From positions 248,001-312,000 of the forward strand of contig JAYQTB010000004.1 of NCBI GenBank assembly GCA_038147195.1: 64,000 nt of DNA, written 5' to 3'. The stretch is from Eutrophocola salsuginis. Lineage in GTDB: Bacteria > Pseudomonadota > Gammaproteobacteria > Pseudomonadales > Pseudohongiellaceae. Both the position numbers and the translations under genes were made by a program. Shown here piece by piece: positions 53,900 to 62,109 of this stretch (positions within the stretch are counted from its first letter, which is position 1; each line of letters opens with the position of its first letter). Below the pieces are notes generated by a model that was not told the origin of the DNA, did no database searches, and worked only from the letters and a program-made list of their open reading frames with translations.

Positions 53900-54805
53900 A
53901 TGGCAGATTTTTTGGTCACGGGGGGTACAGGGTTCATCGGTAGCGAACTCGTACGCTTGCTCGTGTCGGCCGGCCACTCCGCGGTCGTTCTTACTCGTGA
54001 CTTCGCCAGGCACCAGGGCAAGTATGGTGACCAGGTACGCTACGTCGCTGACTTCGATAACATCACAAACAACACGTACTTTACTGCGGTCATTAACTTG
54101 GCCGGCGAAGGGATTAGCGATAAACGCTGGAGCAATCCGCGTAAACAGGCCCTTCTGGACAGCCGCGTTGGGCTGACCGGCAAGCTTGTGAAATTACTGG
54201 CGCGGCTAGATACGCGACCCGAAGTCGTGATCAGTGGCTCTGCAGTGGGCTGGTACGGGGCCCAGGACACCAAAGTACTCACAGAAACGTCAGCATTCAC
54301 CCCTGAGTTCACCCATGAACTGTGCCAGGCATGGGAAGCCGAGGCTGGCAAGGTAATGGCACTGGACATTCGCCTTTGCATCGTGCGTTTGGGCGTCGTG
54401 CTTGGCAAGAATGGCGGCGTACTCAAGCGCCTTCTGCCACCGTTCAGGTTCGGGCTTGGTGGGCGCATCGGTAACGGTCGCCAGGTCATGTCCTGGATAC
54501 ATTTGGATGACGTGCTTAAGGCCATCAACTTTCTCGTCAACCGCACCGACCTTGACGGTGTGTTCAATCTTACGGCACCCCAAGCCGTCAGTAACAGCGA
54601 TTTCGCCCGCGGCATTGGCTTGGCCATTTCCCGGCCGACTCTTTTGCCGCTTCCCGGCTTCATAGTGAAAATACTGTTCGGGGAGATGGGTGACAGGCTG
54701 CTGCTGCAGGGCCAGAACGTGGTGCCGGCAAGATTGCAGGAAGCGGGCTTCATTTTTGACTATCCGGTCTTGGAAGAGGCGTTCGCAGATATCCTCATTG
54801 AGTGA
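53900..54805 (+). CDS. TIGR01777 family epimerase-like protein (YfcH type)
   Basis: A 301-residue extended SDR of the TIGR01777 family. The NAD(P) motif is VTGGTGFIGSELVRLL, INLAGEGISDKRWSNPRK is a strong family signature, and SGSAVGWYG carries the active-site position. The C-terminal part (QVMSWIHLDDVLKAINFL and FNLTAPQAVSNSDFA) is also typical. E. coli YfcH is a homologue; its reaction is unknown. ATG 53900 is preceded by AGGCGTGGGGG. A longer frame from 53834 would overlap the methyltransferase end and add unconserved residues. Confidence 0.92.
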   Translation: MADFLVTGGTGFIGSELVRLLVSAGHSAVVLTRDFARHQGKYGDQVRYVADFDNITNNTYFTAVINLAGEGISDKRWSNPRKQALLDSRVGLTGKLVKLLARLDTRPEVVISGSAVGWYGAQDTKVLTETSAFTPEFTHELCQAWEAEAGKVMALDIRLCIVRLGVVLGKNGGVLKRLLPPFRFGLGGRIGNGRQVMSWIHLDDVLKAINFLVNRTDLDGVFNLTAPQAVSNSDFARGIGLAISRPTLLPLPGFIVKILFGEMGDRLLLQGQNVVPARLQEAGFIFDYPVLEEAFADILIE

Positions 54806-54876
54806 TACCGAGGTGCAACTAGTTCACATTTTTAGGTGTCAAGGTTGTCGAAACCTATGATACAAGCCATTGTTTT

Positions 54877-55050
54877 TCAGGCGCGCGATAGTGATTTAGA
54901 AGCACGTACATCATCTTTTCCTAGGTCGTCATTCATCACCGCCTGCCCCAGAACCATTACTACCCAGTCCTGAGCTTCAGCAAATTCCATGATGGCTCCC
55001 ATGAGAAACTCGTCGAGAACACCGAGGTATTTCGAGCCGATCGGGCTCAA
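54877..55050 (-). CDS. Possible small protein or remnant, 57 codons
   Basis: An open minus-strand frame in the spacer between the TIGR01777 gene and hemH. From a TTG at 55050 it reads SPIGSKYLGVLDEFLMGAIM, then EFAEAQDWVVMVLGQAVMN and ends SLSRA at a TGA. The composition looks protein-like (amphipathic helices), but I do not recognise the family and see no strong ribosome site. It could be the relic of a longer gene. The remaining parts of this 315-bp spacer hold no recognised feature. Confidence 0.3.
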   Translation of the reverse strand: MSPIGSKYLGVLDEFLMGAIMEFAEAQDWVVMVLGQAVMNDDLGKDDVRASKSLSRA

Positions 55051-55120
55051 ACTCGTCGCAAGGTAAGATCGTCTCTTTATACTATAAATAGGTTACGGTA
55101 ACGGCTTGTACCGAAGCGCT

Positions 55121-56140
55121 TTACTGCGCCTCGATCCATCCTGTCAACGTATTCACCCAGGCTGGGTGATTGTTCAGGCAAGGCAGCAATGTTAGGGAAT
55201 CTCCCCCGGCCGTCTTAAACACTTCGTCGCCCTGAATCTCTATCTCTTCCAGAGTCTCCAGGCAGTCCGTGATGAATGCCGGGCATAGCACCAGTACACG
55301 TTTCACTCCCTTTCCGGCAAGTGCTTTCAGTGTATCTTCCGTGGCAGGTTCTAGCCACTTCGCCCGCCCCAGGCGTGACTGGAATGTGATGGAATAACGG
55401 TCTTCGGGTAACCCCGTACGCTGTACGAACAGCCGAGTGGTTTCCATTACCTGGTGGCGGTAGCAGGTAGCGTGAGCTGGTGAGGGGAGACTGCAACAGT
55501 CGGGCACCTTCATGCAATGGTTGCCTGTCGGGTCTGCTTTCGTGATGTGCAGTTCCGGCAAGCCATGGTAACTGAACAGGACATGGTCATAATCTTTGAT
55601 ATGCGACAACGTTTCCGCTGCACTCGCGACAAGCGCATCCACGTAATCAGGATGGTTGTAAAAAGGTGCAATCACCTGCAAACGGATGGCGAGGTTGTGC
55701 CGGGCGATAACTCTTTCCGCTTCCTTCACGGAGGTCGTCACGGTGCTGTCGGCATAATGGGGATATAAAGGAATGTAGAAAATTTCACCGACCTTGGGAT
55801 CGGTGGCCAATTCGAGTAGGGCGCTCTCTATGGACGGATTTCCGTAGCGCATACCCAGGGCTACAGGTACACGGGTTTTGGTCGTGACTGCGTCCAGCAG
55901 GTCGCGCGACAGGGCGATCAGGGGAGAGCCGCGGTCGGTCCAGATGCTACGGTAGGCTTCCGATGAGCGCTTGGGCCGGGTCGGCAGCACGAACAGGCTG
56001 ACTATCAACCGCCTGAGCAGCCAGGGCAGCTGGATTACGTAAGGGTCCATGAGGAACTGATCCAGGTAGCGCCTGACCGATGGCACATCCGGGTTGTCCG
56101 GTGAGCCTAGGTTGGCTAATAATACGGCACGATTGGTCAT
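55121..56140 (-). CDS. hemH: Ferrochelatase
   Basis: HemH inserts ferrous iron into protoporphyrin IX in the last step of haem synthesis. The 339-residue protein has the family opening AVLLANLGSPDNPDV, catalytic His192 in SYHGLPELH and the Glu-rich TDCLETLEEIE. Between these, a segment with Cys209, Cys215, Cys216 and Cys226 (HCMKVPDCC, ATCYRHQ) is an insertion absent from E. coli HemH. Similar cysteine-bearing insertions occur in many other bacterial ferrochelatases, and cysteine groups in some forms hold a 2Fe-2S cluster. The gene is divergent from the CbiX-like gene. Confidence 0.95.
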   Translation of the reverse strand: MTNRAVLLANLGSPDNPDVPSVRRYLDQFLMDPYVIQLPWLLRRLIVSLFVLPTRPKRSSEAYRSIWTDRGSPLIALSRDLLDAVTTKTRVPVALGMRYGNPSIESALLELATDPKVGEIFYIPLYPHYADSTVTTSVKEAERVIARHNLAIRLQVIAPFYNHPDYVDALVASAAETLSHIKDYDHVLFSYHGLPELHITKADPTGNHCMKVPDCCSLPSPAHATCYRHQVMETTRLFVQRTGLPEDRYSITFQSRLGRAKWLEPATEDTLKALAGKGVKRVLVLCPAFITDCLETLEEIEIQGDEVFKTAGGDSLTLLPCLNNHPAWVNTLTGWIEAQ

Positions 56141-56226
56141 TGATCTGCTGTCTTTTCCGTTGCGTATGTATCGACAGAATTCCGCGACGACGCGGTTTTT
56201 GATTACAAAAACTAGCCGCGCATTAT

Positions 56227-56655
56227 ATGTCGGAATTGTACGTAATGGATTTAAATACAGATCCCTTTCGGCGCCAGATGATACTGCTTGCCCATGGCAG
56301 CCGTGATACCAACTGGTGCAGTACCTTCGAGAACGGCCTTGCCGTGATTAATAGGCAACTTGAGGTCAAGGCTTGCCTAGCGTACATGGAAATGGCAGCA
56401 CCCGGGCTCGACACCGTAATCAGCAAGTATTACCTGAATGGTGTGCGTCACTTCGATATCCTGCCGCTGTTCTTTGCCGAGGGGCGACATTTGTTGCATG
56501 ATGTGCCCGGACAAATTGAGATGTTGCAGTCGCGTTTCCCCGGTATCGAAATCCGCCTTGATGAAGCAGTGGGTCGTCAGGAAAAATTCTGGGAAGCACT
56601 AGGCATCCTGATCAGCACAGAATACCCAAACGGGCGAGCCGCAGCTTCCATATAA
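56227..56655 (+). CDS. CbiX/SirB-type sirohydrochlorin chelatase family protein
   Basis: A 142-residue single-domain chelatase. The catalytic His is in MILLAHGSRDTNW and the second His region is LPLFFAEGRHLLHDVP; both match the CbiX small form. Such enzymes insert cobalt or iron into sirohydrochlorin for cobalamin or sirohaem. Its siting next to hemH and 5 kb or so from nirB fits a role in making sirohaem for nitrite reductase, but that is inference. The start could also be ATG 56245. The next gene, ybgA, starts within its stop codon (TAATG). Confidence 0.8.
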   Translation: MSELYVMDLNTDPFRRQMILLAHGSRDTNWCSTFENGLAVINRQLEVKACLAYMEMAAPGLDTVISKYYLNGVRHFDILPLFFAEGRHLLHDVPGQIEMLQSRFPGIEIRLDEAVGRQEKFWEALGILISTEYPNGRAAASI

Positions 56656-57614
56656 TGAGTCAGAAACAGACGAGCATACAGGTAGGCATAAGCAGTTGCC
56701 TGCTGGGCGAGGAAGTACGCTATAACGGCGGGCATAAGCATTCCACGCTCTGCACGCGCGACCTCGGCCGCTATTTCGATTTCGTGTCTGTTTGCCCGGA
56801 AGTGGGCATCGGTCTTGGTGTTCCGCGCAGGCCCATCCGCCTGGTCGGCGATCCCGCTGATCCCCGGGTGGTCGGAGTCGATAATCCTGCACAAGATGTC
56901 ACGCAGGCCATGAAGGATTTTGCCAAAGACAAAATCAGCGATCTGGGCGACCTTAGCGGTTATATCTTCATCAAGGGCTCACCCAGCTGTGGGCTATTTC
57001 GTGTTAAGGTCTACAATGAGAAGGGTCATCCGCAGCAAGATTCCGGCCGCGGCGTTTATGCCCGTGTGGTTACCGATACTTACCCGTTGTTGCCTGTGGA
57101 AGAAGCCGGGCGCATTCAGGATGCCGTACTGCGCGAAAATTTCGTCACGCGGGTGTTTGCCTATCACAACTGGAAGCAACTGATGAAAGATGGACTGACC
57201 GCACACAAACTCATCGATTTCCATTCACGATATAAGTACACCCTCATGGCGAACAATCCGCAGTCATTCACGGACCTCGGCCGCCTTCTAGCCGACGCCG
57301 GCAAGGAGGATGTACAGGCCCTGGGCGAGGCGTATTTCAAGGGACTTATGGAATCGCTGACGCGCAAGGCAAGCCGGCGCAGCAATACAAACGTGCTCAT
57401 GCACCTCCAGGGTTATTTGAAGAACAACCTGTCGGCCAAGGAAAAGGAAAAGCTGGGTGAAGCCATTGAGCAGTACCGCAACGGCATCATTCCGCTGATC
57501 GTGCCAGTCACCCTTTTGCGTAACCATTTCCATAGCTGGCCGAATGATTACATCGCCAAACAGTCTTTCCTGCAGCCATATCCCGACGACCTGAGCCTGC
57601 GCAACCTGATATGA
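56655..57614 (+). CDS. ybgA: YbgA-like protein with DUF523 and DUF1722 domains
   Basis: A 319-residue two-domain protein. Residues about 8-165 are DUF523: GISSCLLGEEVRYNGGHKHS, FVSVCPEVGIGLGVPRRPI, and IKGSPSCGLFRVKVY, with conserved cysteines. The C-terminal DUF1722 domain includes SRRSNTNVLMHLQGYLKNNL and IVPVTLLRNHF. In E. coli ybgA is directly upstream of phr, as here (4-bp overlap). A link to cofactor or nucleoside chemistry is suspected but not shown. Confidence 0.92.
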   Translation: MSQKQTSIQVGISSCLLGEEVRYNGGHKHSTLCTRDLGRYFDFVSVCPEVGIGLGVPRRPIRLVGDPADPRVVGVDNPAQDVTQAMKDFAKDKISDLGDLSGYIFIKGSPSCGLFRVKVYNEKGHPQQDSGRGVYARVVTDTYPLLPVEEAGRIQDAVLRENFVTRVFAYHNWKQLMKDGLTAHKLIDFHSRYKYTLMANNPQSFTDLGRLLADAGKEDVQALGEAYFKGLMESLTRKASRRSNTNVLMHLQGYLKNNLSAKEKEKLGEAIEQYRNGIIPLIVPVTLLRNHFHSWPNDYIAKQSFLQPYPDDLSLRNLI

Positions 57615-59002
57615 GCCTTTCCCTATGCTGGTTTCGAACTGACCTGCGGGTGCATGACAACCTTGCCCTGGCGGCGGCCATGGCGGAGGGGAGTACAGTT
57701 GCCCTGTACATCTCCACCCCCGGGCAATGGCTCCGGCATGACGATGCACCGATAAAGCTCGATTTCTGGCGACGCAACCTGGAAGCCCTGGAAGCGACCC
57801 TGGCGAAACGAAATGTACCCCTGGTTTGCTGCGAAGTCAGGGATTATGCCGACATTCCCAGCCTGGTCAGTAGGCTCATCGATCACTGGCAGGTAACCTC
57901 GCTGCATTTCAATGCGGAGTACCCGCTTAATGAGCATCAGCGCGATGAGGCCGTGAGCGCGCGTTGTCGTAAGGAAGGCGTGGCAGTACACCGTCATCAT
58001 GACAGCGTACTGATAAGACCTAGCGCCATACTCAACAAGAGCGGCGAACCATTTCGAGTTTTCACTCCATTCTCGCGCACGGCCAGGCAAATCATTGGCA
58101 CCCTAGGTAATGCTGTTTCCTTACCTGCGAAAAACACGTCACCCACCCGGAAGGCGGCAAAGCTAAGTGTGCAATTATCGGTTAATGCATTGTCTTGGCC
58201 TAAACCGGATTCACGCTGGGAGCAGCAGTGGCCGGCCGGAGAACAAGTGGCAGGCAAGCAATTGGAAGATTTTTGCCGGGATGCCATCGGGAAATACAAA
58301 CAGGTACGTGATTTTCCAGCCATCGACGGCACCAGCACGCTGTCGCCCTGGCTATCGGCAGGCGTCATCTCAATTCGTGATTGCTGGCGCCAGTCGTCCG
58401 CCTGGGCTGATGGAGACGGTGTGGAAACCTGGAAGAACGAACTACTGTGGCGAGAATTCTACAAGCACATCATGTTCCATTACCCCCATGTCAGCCGAGG
58501 CGAACCTTTCCGGCGGGATCTGGCACACGTGCCCTGGCGCTACGACGAGGAAGAGTTCCGGGCCTGGTGTGACGGCCGCACCGGTATTCCGATTGTCGAT
58601 GCCGCCATGCGCCAGCTGAGGGAAACCGGTTGGATGCACAACCGCCTGCGCATGGTGACGGCCATGTTCTTGGCAAAACACCTTCTCATCGACTGGCGTA
58701 AGGGTGAACAGTGGTTCATGCAGCACCTAGTGGACGGGGACTTTTCCGCCAACAACGGCGGCTGGCAGTGGAGCGCATCCACGGGCACCGATGCCGTGCC
58801 GTATTTCCGCGTCTTCAATCCGGTCACGCAATCACAGCGCTTCGATGCCCAAGGTGACTTCATCCGCCGCTACCTTCCGGAAATTGCCGACCTGGATAAC
58901 AGGAGCATTCATGATCCGGGACTGCTCAAGCCGGATTCCTATCCCGCACCGATTATCGATCTGAAGTTCGGTCGAGAGCGGGCAATCGCTTCCTTCAGAT
59001 AG
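57611..59002 (+). CDS. phrB: Deoxyribodipyrimidine photolyase
   Basis: This enzyme uses blue light to reverse cyclobutane pyrimidine dimers. The 463-residue protein begins MSLSLCWFRTDLRVHDNLAL, the N-terminal photolyase domain. The FAD-binding region shows WKNELLWREFYKHIMFHYP, TGIPIVDAAMRQLRETGWMH and GDFSANNGGWQWSASTGTDA with the Trp series for electron transfer. The N-terminal stretch RRNLEALEATLAKRN fits the folate-type antenna class. It overlaps ybgA by four bases. Just past its stop lies a truncated receptor fragment on the other strand. Confidence 0.95.
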   Translation: MSLSLCWFRTDLRVHDNLALAAAMAEGSTVALYISTPGQWLRHDDAPIKLDFWRRNLEALEATLAKRNVPLVCCEVRDYADIPSLVSRLIDHWQVTSLHFNAEYPLNEHQRDEAVSARCRKEGVAVHRHHDSVLIRPSAILNKSGEPFRVFTPFSRTARQIIGTLGNAVSLPAKNTSPTRKAAKLSVQLSVNALSWPKPDSRWEQQWPAGEQVAGKQLEDFCRDAIGKYKQVRDFPAIDGTSTLSPWLSAGVISIRDCWRQSSAWADGDGVETWKNELLWREFYKHIMFHYPHVSRGEPFRRDLAHVPWRYDEEEFRAWCDGRTGIPIVDAAMRQLRETGWMHNRLRMVTAMFLAKHLLIDWRKGEQWFMQHLVDGDFSANNGGWQWSASTGTDAVPYFRVFNPVTQSQRFDAQGDFIRRYLPEIADLDNRSIHDPGLLKPDSYPAPIIDLKFGRERAIASFR

Positions 59003-59206
59003 TAGCGCGTTTCCCTCGCCTCGATTTGGGGTGCGCACTTTACCTTTTTGCTGGTAAAGCACACCGGCCTGCTCCAGGCGTTGGCGTATACCCAGTACCT
59101 TGATTTCCTCGATTTCCTGGGCGATCACCGGAACAGTGACCAAGCTGCTGGCCAGGGCCAGAGCAGAGGTGGTCACCAATGTACGTTTTTTAAATGCGGG
59201 TCTCAT
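59003..59206 (-). pseudogene. Truncated N-terminus of a TonB-dependent receptor-type protein
   Basis: The minus-strand frame from ATG 59206 reads MRPAFKKRTLVTTSALALAS, SSLVTVPVIAQ, then EIEEIKVLGIRQRLEQAGVL. This is a signal peptide followed by the start typical of TonB-dependent receptors (EIEE-V-V-GIRQ). After YQQKGKV the frame runs into the antisense of the phrB 3' end, and no plug or barrel follows. It is therefore a remnant, not a working receptor. It lies at the left edge of the nitrite cluster, 200 bp from the kinase gene. Confidence 0.6.
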
Positions 59207-59403
59207 CAACATCTCCCATGCGTGTAGATTCACAGGATAAGTTGAAGGTATGAGGCCTTTTTCAATTGATAAGGAACAATTCAGCAAACGCTTTTAACGG
59301 TTCTGAACTGCCATTAACACGTTAAACTTTGCTAATGGTGCTTAACAATATGAATTGTCAGGGATTTATCACTGGGGGGGGTGATAGAGTTCGGCTACTG
59401 TAT
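59207..59403. other. AT-rich spacer between receptor remnant and kinase fusion gene
   Basis: Together with the receptor remnant this makes a gap of about 400 bp with no complete gene. The spacer is AT-rich, contains a run of eight G at about 59376, and shows no recognisable terminator or RNA. Confidence 0.4.
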
Positions 59404-61134
59404 TCAAGCCAGTTCGTGGGCCAGGAGTAGCAGGCAGGCAAGGGCTAACAGGCAGGACAATAATTGCCAGAACATAACGGGGTTGCGTTCAATCAGTGGA
59501 GGGCGTGTTTTAGTAAGGTATTGTTTGTTGGGATGTCTAAGTTCATAAATGAATTCTGCTATTTCATCATAGCGGTTGTGGGCTTCCAGACTGGTGGCTT
59601 TTTTGATGGCCTCATCTATCCATAACGGGATATCAGGTTTTTTATCCAGAACTGATTTGTAGGAGATTCTGTTCAGCTCACTTCTTGCATTTGCTCTGGC
59701 CACTTCTGCGCCATAGGGGAAGCTTCCGGTAATCATCTGATACGTGATGATTCCCAGGGAATAGATGTCGGATCGGGAACTCGCCGGTTCACCGATGTAA
59801 TACTCTGGCGCCGTGTAGAGGGCAGTGCCTTGTATTTGCTGCCACTGGATACGGGAGTCCAGTTCGGCCAGGCCACCGACCCGGCATGAACCCAGGTCAA
59901 TGAGCGTCACAAAGCCGTTCTCATCAATCATGATGTTGTGGGGCCTTACATCCTGGTGCAAGATTTCCTGTCTGTGCAGTGCCTGAACACCAGTGGCTAT
60001 CTGATTTACGATATCCCTGACCTGTTCCAGAGAGGGTGCCGGGTTGTCCTTCAACCACTGGTCCAGTGTTTGTCCCTTGATATATTCATTAGCCAGGTAG
60101 AGATATTTGCGGGGTCTGCCTTTCCCGAAACTGGATACGATATGCGGATTACTGACCCTGCGTGTAATCCATTCTTCCAGAAGAAACTTTTCAAGATAGC
60201 TTTGATCATTCCTGTATTCATTGGATGGCACTTTCAGGACTACCTGCTTGCCTGAAATCCTGTCCCTGGCAAACCAGACATGACTGCGACTGCTGGAATT
60301 CAACTGCCTGATGATGTCATAGTCATCCATCACTGTACGCGGGTAAAGCGCGGGAGGAAGTTCAAGGTCATCCATTTGCTGACAGACTTCATCCAGATTT
60401 CTATCGGGTATCTGGCTGACATGAAGCAACTGAATCGTCAGGTTGTCTTCGCTGCCTGCTTCAAAGGCGCTTTCCAGAATAATGCGGGCCGCCTCATCCA
60501 GTTCATCCTGATGGCTCAGGATGGTTTCTGTGATGAAAGCATCGCTGACAAACTCGTGAATGCCATCCGTTGCCAGAATGAAAATATCCCCTTCCTCGAC
60601 GTGTTGTTCCCGGTAATCGAGCTCGATACTTTGTTCTATACCCAGTGCCCTGGACAGATAACTGGTATTACCGGTCGTGTGGATTCTGTGATCCCGCGTA
60701 AGCTGTTCCAGAGCATGCTTTCTCAGGTGGTAAACCCTGGCATCGCCGATGTGGAAAATATAGGCAGTGGCTGACTTCAGGATGAGAGCACTGAACGTAC
60801 AGACATAACCCTTTTCCCTGTCAATCCGGCTTGATCCGCTGAGTGTTCTGGCATAGAGCCAGGAATTTACCGCCTTGATTACCTTGTAGGCAGCGTTTTT
60901 TACGGTCCAGGAATCAGATGTGCAGTAGTAGTCCTGCAGGAAGCTGGTGACAGCAATTTCACTGGCATGGTCACTGACATTGCTGGTGCTGATGCCATCC
61001 GCAATCGCAATGGCAATGCCTTTGGTGCCCAGTTCAGGTTGTTCCGGAATCCAGGCACCATGAAAATCCTGGTTTATTTCCTTTCGACCAGGACTGCTTT
61101 TCTGACCTAGGCTGACGACAAGTTCTTTTCGCAT
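59404..61134 (-). CDS. PP2C phosphatase / serine-threonine kinase fusion protein with C-terminal membrane anchor
   Basis: A 576-residue fusion. Residues 1-250 form a PP2C domain: RKEINQDFHGAW, GIAIAIADGIS, YIFHIGDARVYHLR, FILATDGIHEF and AGSEDNLTI provide the metal ligands. Residues about 275-535 form a Hanks kinase: Lys in GKQVVLKVP, catalytic loop HQDVRPHNIM (about 391) and the Mg loop DLGSC. The HRD Arg is Gln here, but Asp and Asn are kept. Residues about 555-574 are a hydrophobic anchor. The gene follows nirB-nirD-porin-nitrite channel; similar fusions occur beside nitrate/nitrite assimilation genes in other gammaproteobacteria. The substrate is unknown. Confidence 0.88.
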   Translation of the reverse strand: MRKELVVSLGQKSSPGRKEINQDFHGAWIPEQPELGTKGIAIAIADGISTSNVSDHASEIAVTSFLQDYYCTSDSWTVKNAAYKVIKAVNSWLYARTLSGSSRIDREKGYVCTFSALILKSATAYIFHIGDARVYHLRKHALEQLTRDHRIHTTGNTSYLSRALGIEQSIELDYREQHVEEGDIFILATDGIHEFVSDAFITETILSHQDELDEAARIILESAFEAGSEDNLTIQLLHVSQIPDRNLDEVCQQMDDLELPPALYPRTVMDDYDIIRQLNSSSRSHVWFARDRISGKQVVLKVPSNEYRNDQSYLEKFLLEEWITRRVSNPHIVSSFGKGRPRKYLYLANEYIKGQTLDQWLKDNPAPSLEQVRDIVNQIATGVQALHRQEILHQDVRPHNIMIDENGFVTLIDLGSCRVGGLAELDSRIQWQQIQGTALYTAPEYYIGEPASSRSDIYSLGIITYQMITGSFPYGAEVARANARSELNRISYKSVLDKKPDIPLWIDEAIKKATSLEAHNRYDEIAEFIYELRHPNKQYLTKTRPPLIERNPVMFWQLLSCLLALACLLLLAHELA

Positions 61135-61139
61135 AAAGT

Positions 61140-61170
61140 AAAAAAAGCCTCCACCTTGAGTGAAGGCTTT
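61140..61170 (-). terminator. Intrinsic terminator after the nitrite channel gene
   Basis: On the minus strand AAAGCCTTCAC pairs with GTGGAGGCTTT (one G-U pair) around a short loop, followed by T residues (T-run of seven in all). It lies between the FNT channel stop and the kinase start, so the fusion gene may be transcribed less than the upstream genes or from its own promoter. Confidence 0.8.
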
Positions 61171-61209
61171 CAGTTTGATATTGGATTTCAGGTTAACAAG
61201 CCATTTTCA

Positions 61210-62061
61210 TCATTGGCCTGGGTTGACCATCATATGGCGCGTATCGTCCAATTTAAATTGACGTTCCGGGCTTGTCCTGACATGTGTGTAGTACAGGGGC
61301 AGTCCAACCAGCAGGAATCCGCCTACAAGATTGCCAAGTACTGTCGGTATTTCATTCCAGATCAGGTAGTCGGTAAAGGTAAATCCGCCGCCCATGATCA
61401 TGGAGAATGGAAACAGAAACATGTTGACGATGGAATGCTCGAAACCCATGAAGAAGAACAGCATGATGGGCATCCACATGGCGAACATTTTACCGGTCGC
61501 TGAGGAAGAGATCATTGCTCCAACAACACCCATGGATACCATCCAGTTGCACAGCATGCCGCGAATGAAAATGGTAAACCAGCCGGCGAGGCCATAAGCC
61601 TGGTAGCCCAGGGTACGTGACTCACCAATACTGCCAACTTTTGCAGCAATAGGGCCTCCATCTGTGTGGTATCCATAAGTCAGAATGAACGACATGAAGA
61701 AGGCTACCGTGAGCGCGCCAGCAAAATTGCCTACAAAGACCAGCCCCCAGTTTCGAAGTACCTGCTGAATATTCGCACCAGGCCGTTTATCAATGACAGA
61801 TAAGGGTACAAGGGTAAACACACCTGTAAGAAGATCGAACTTCATTAAATAAAGCATAATGAAGCCAACTGGAAACAGACACGCGCCCAGTATGGCTGAA
61901 CCGGAGTTGGTGGCGACTGTGATGGCAAAGACAGCCGCCAATGCCAGGGTCGCACCGGCCATGTATGCCCTGATGAACGTGTCCTTGGTAGACATGTGTA
62001 TCTTGGACTCACCGGAGTCCACCATTTTGGTTACAAACTCTGAAGGTTCTATATATGACAT
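61210..62061 (-). CDS. Formate/nitrite transporter family channel (probably nitrite)
   Basis: A 283-residue membrane protein of the FNT family, with six helices. The central His is in GFEHSIVNMFLFPF (about residue 207), equal to FocA His209. GMLCNWMVSMGVVGAMI and the terminal KKLP-type WNEIPTVLGNLVGG are also typical. FNT pentamers carry formate, nitrite or hydrosulfide. Because nirB and nirD are upstream, nitrite import is the best guess; the name nirC is avoided because FNT subtypes are hard to separate by eye. A terminator follows before the kinase gene. Confidence 0.9.
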   Translation of the reverse strand: MSYIEPSEFVTKMVDSGESKIHMSTKDTFIRAYMAGATLALAAVFAITVATNSGSAILGACLFPVGFIMLYLMKFDLLTGVFTLVPLSVIDKRPGANIQQVLRNWGLVFVGNFAGALTVAFFMSFILTYGYHTDGGPIAAKVGSIGESRTLGYQAYGLAGWFTIFIRGMLCNWMVSMGVVGAMISSSATGKMFAMWMPIMLFFFMGFEHSIVNMFLFPFSMIMGGGFTFTDYLIWNEIPTVLGNLVGGFLLVGLPLYYTHVRTSPERQFKLDDTRHMMVNPGQ

Positions 62062-62109
62062 AATCGCTCTCTCTGTTAGATATTTATTTGATGATTCTTG
62101 CTATGCAGA

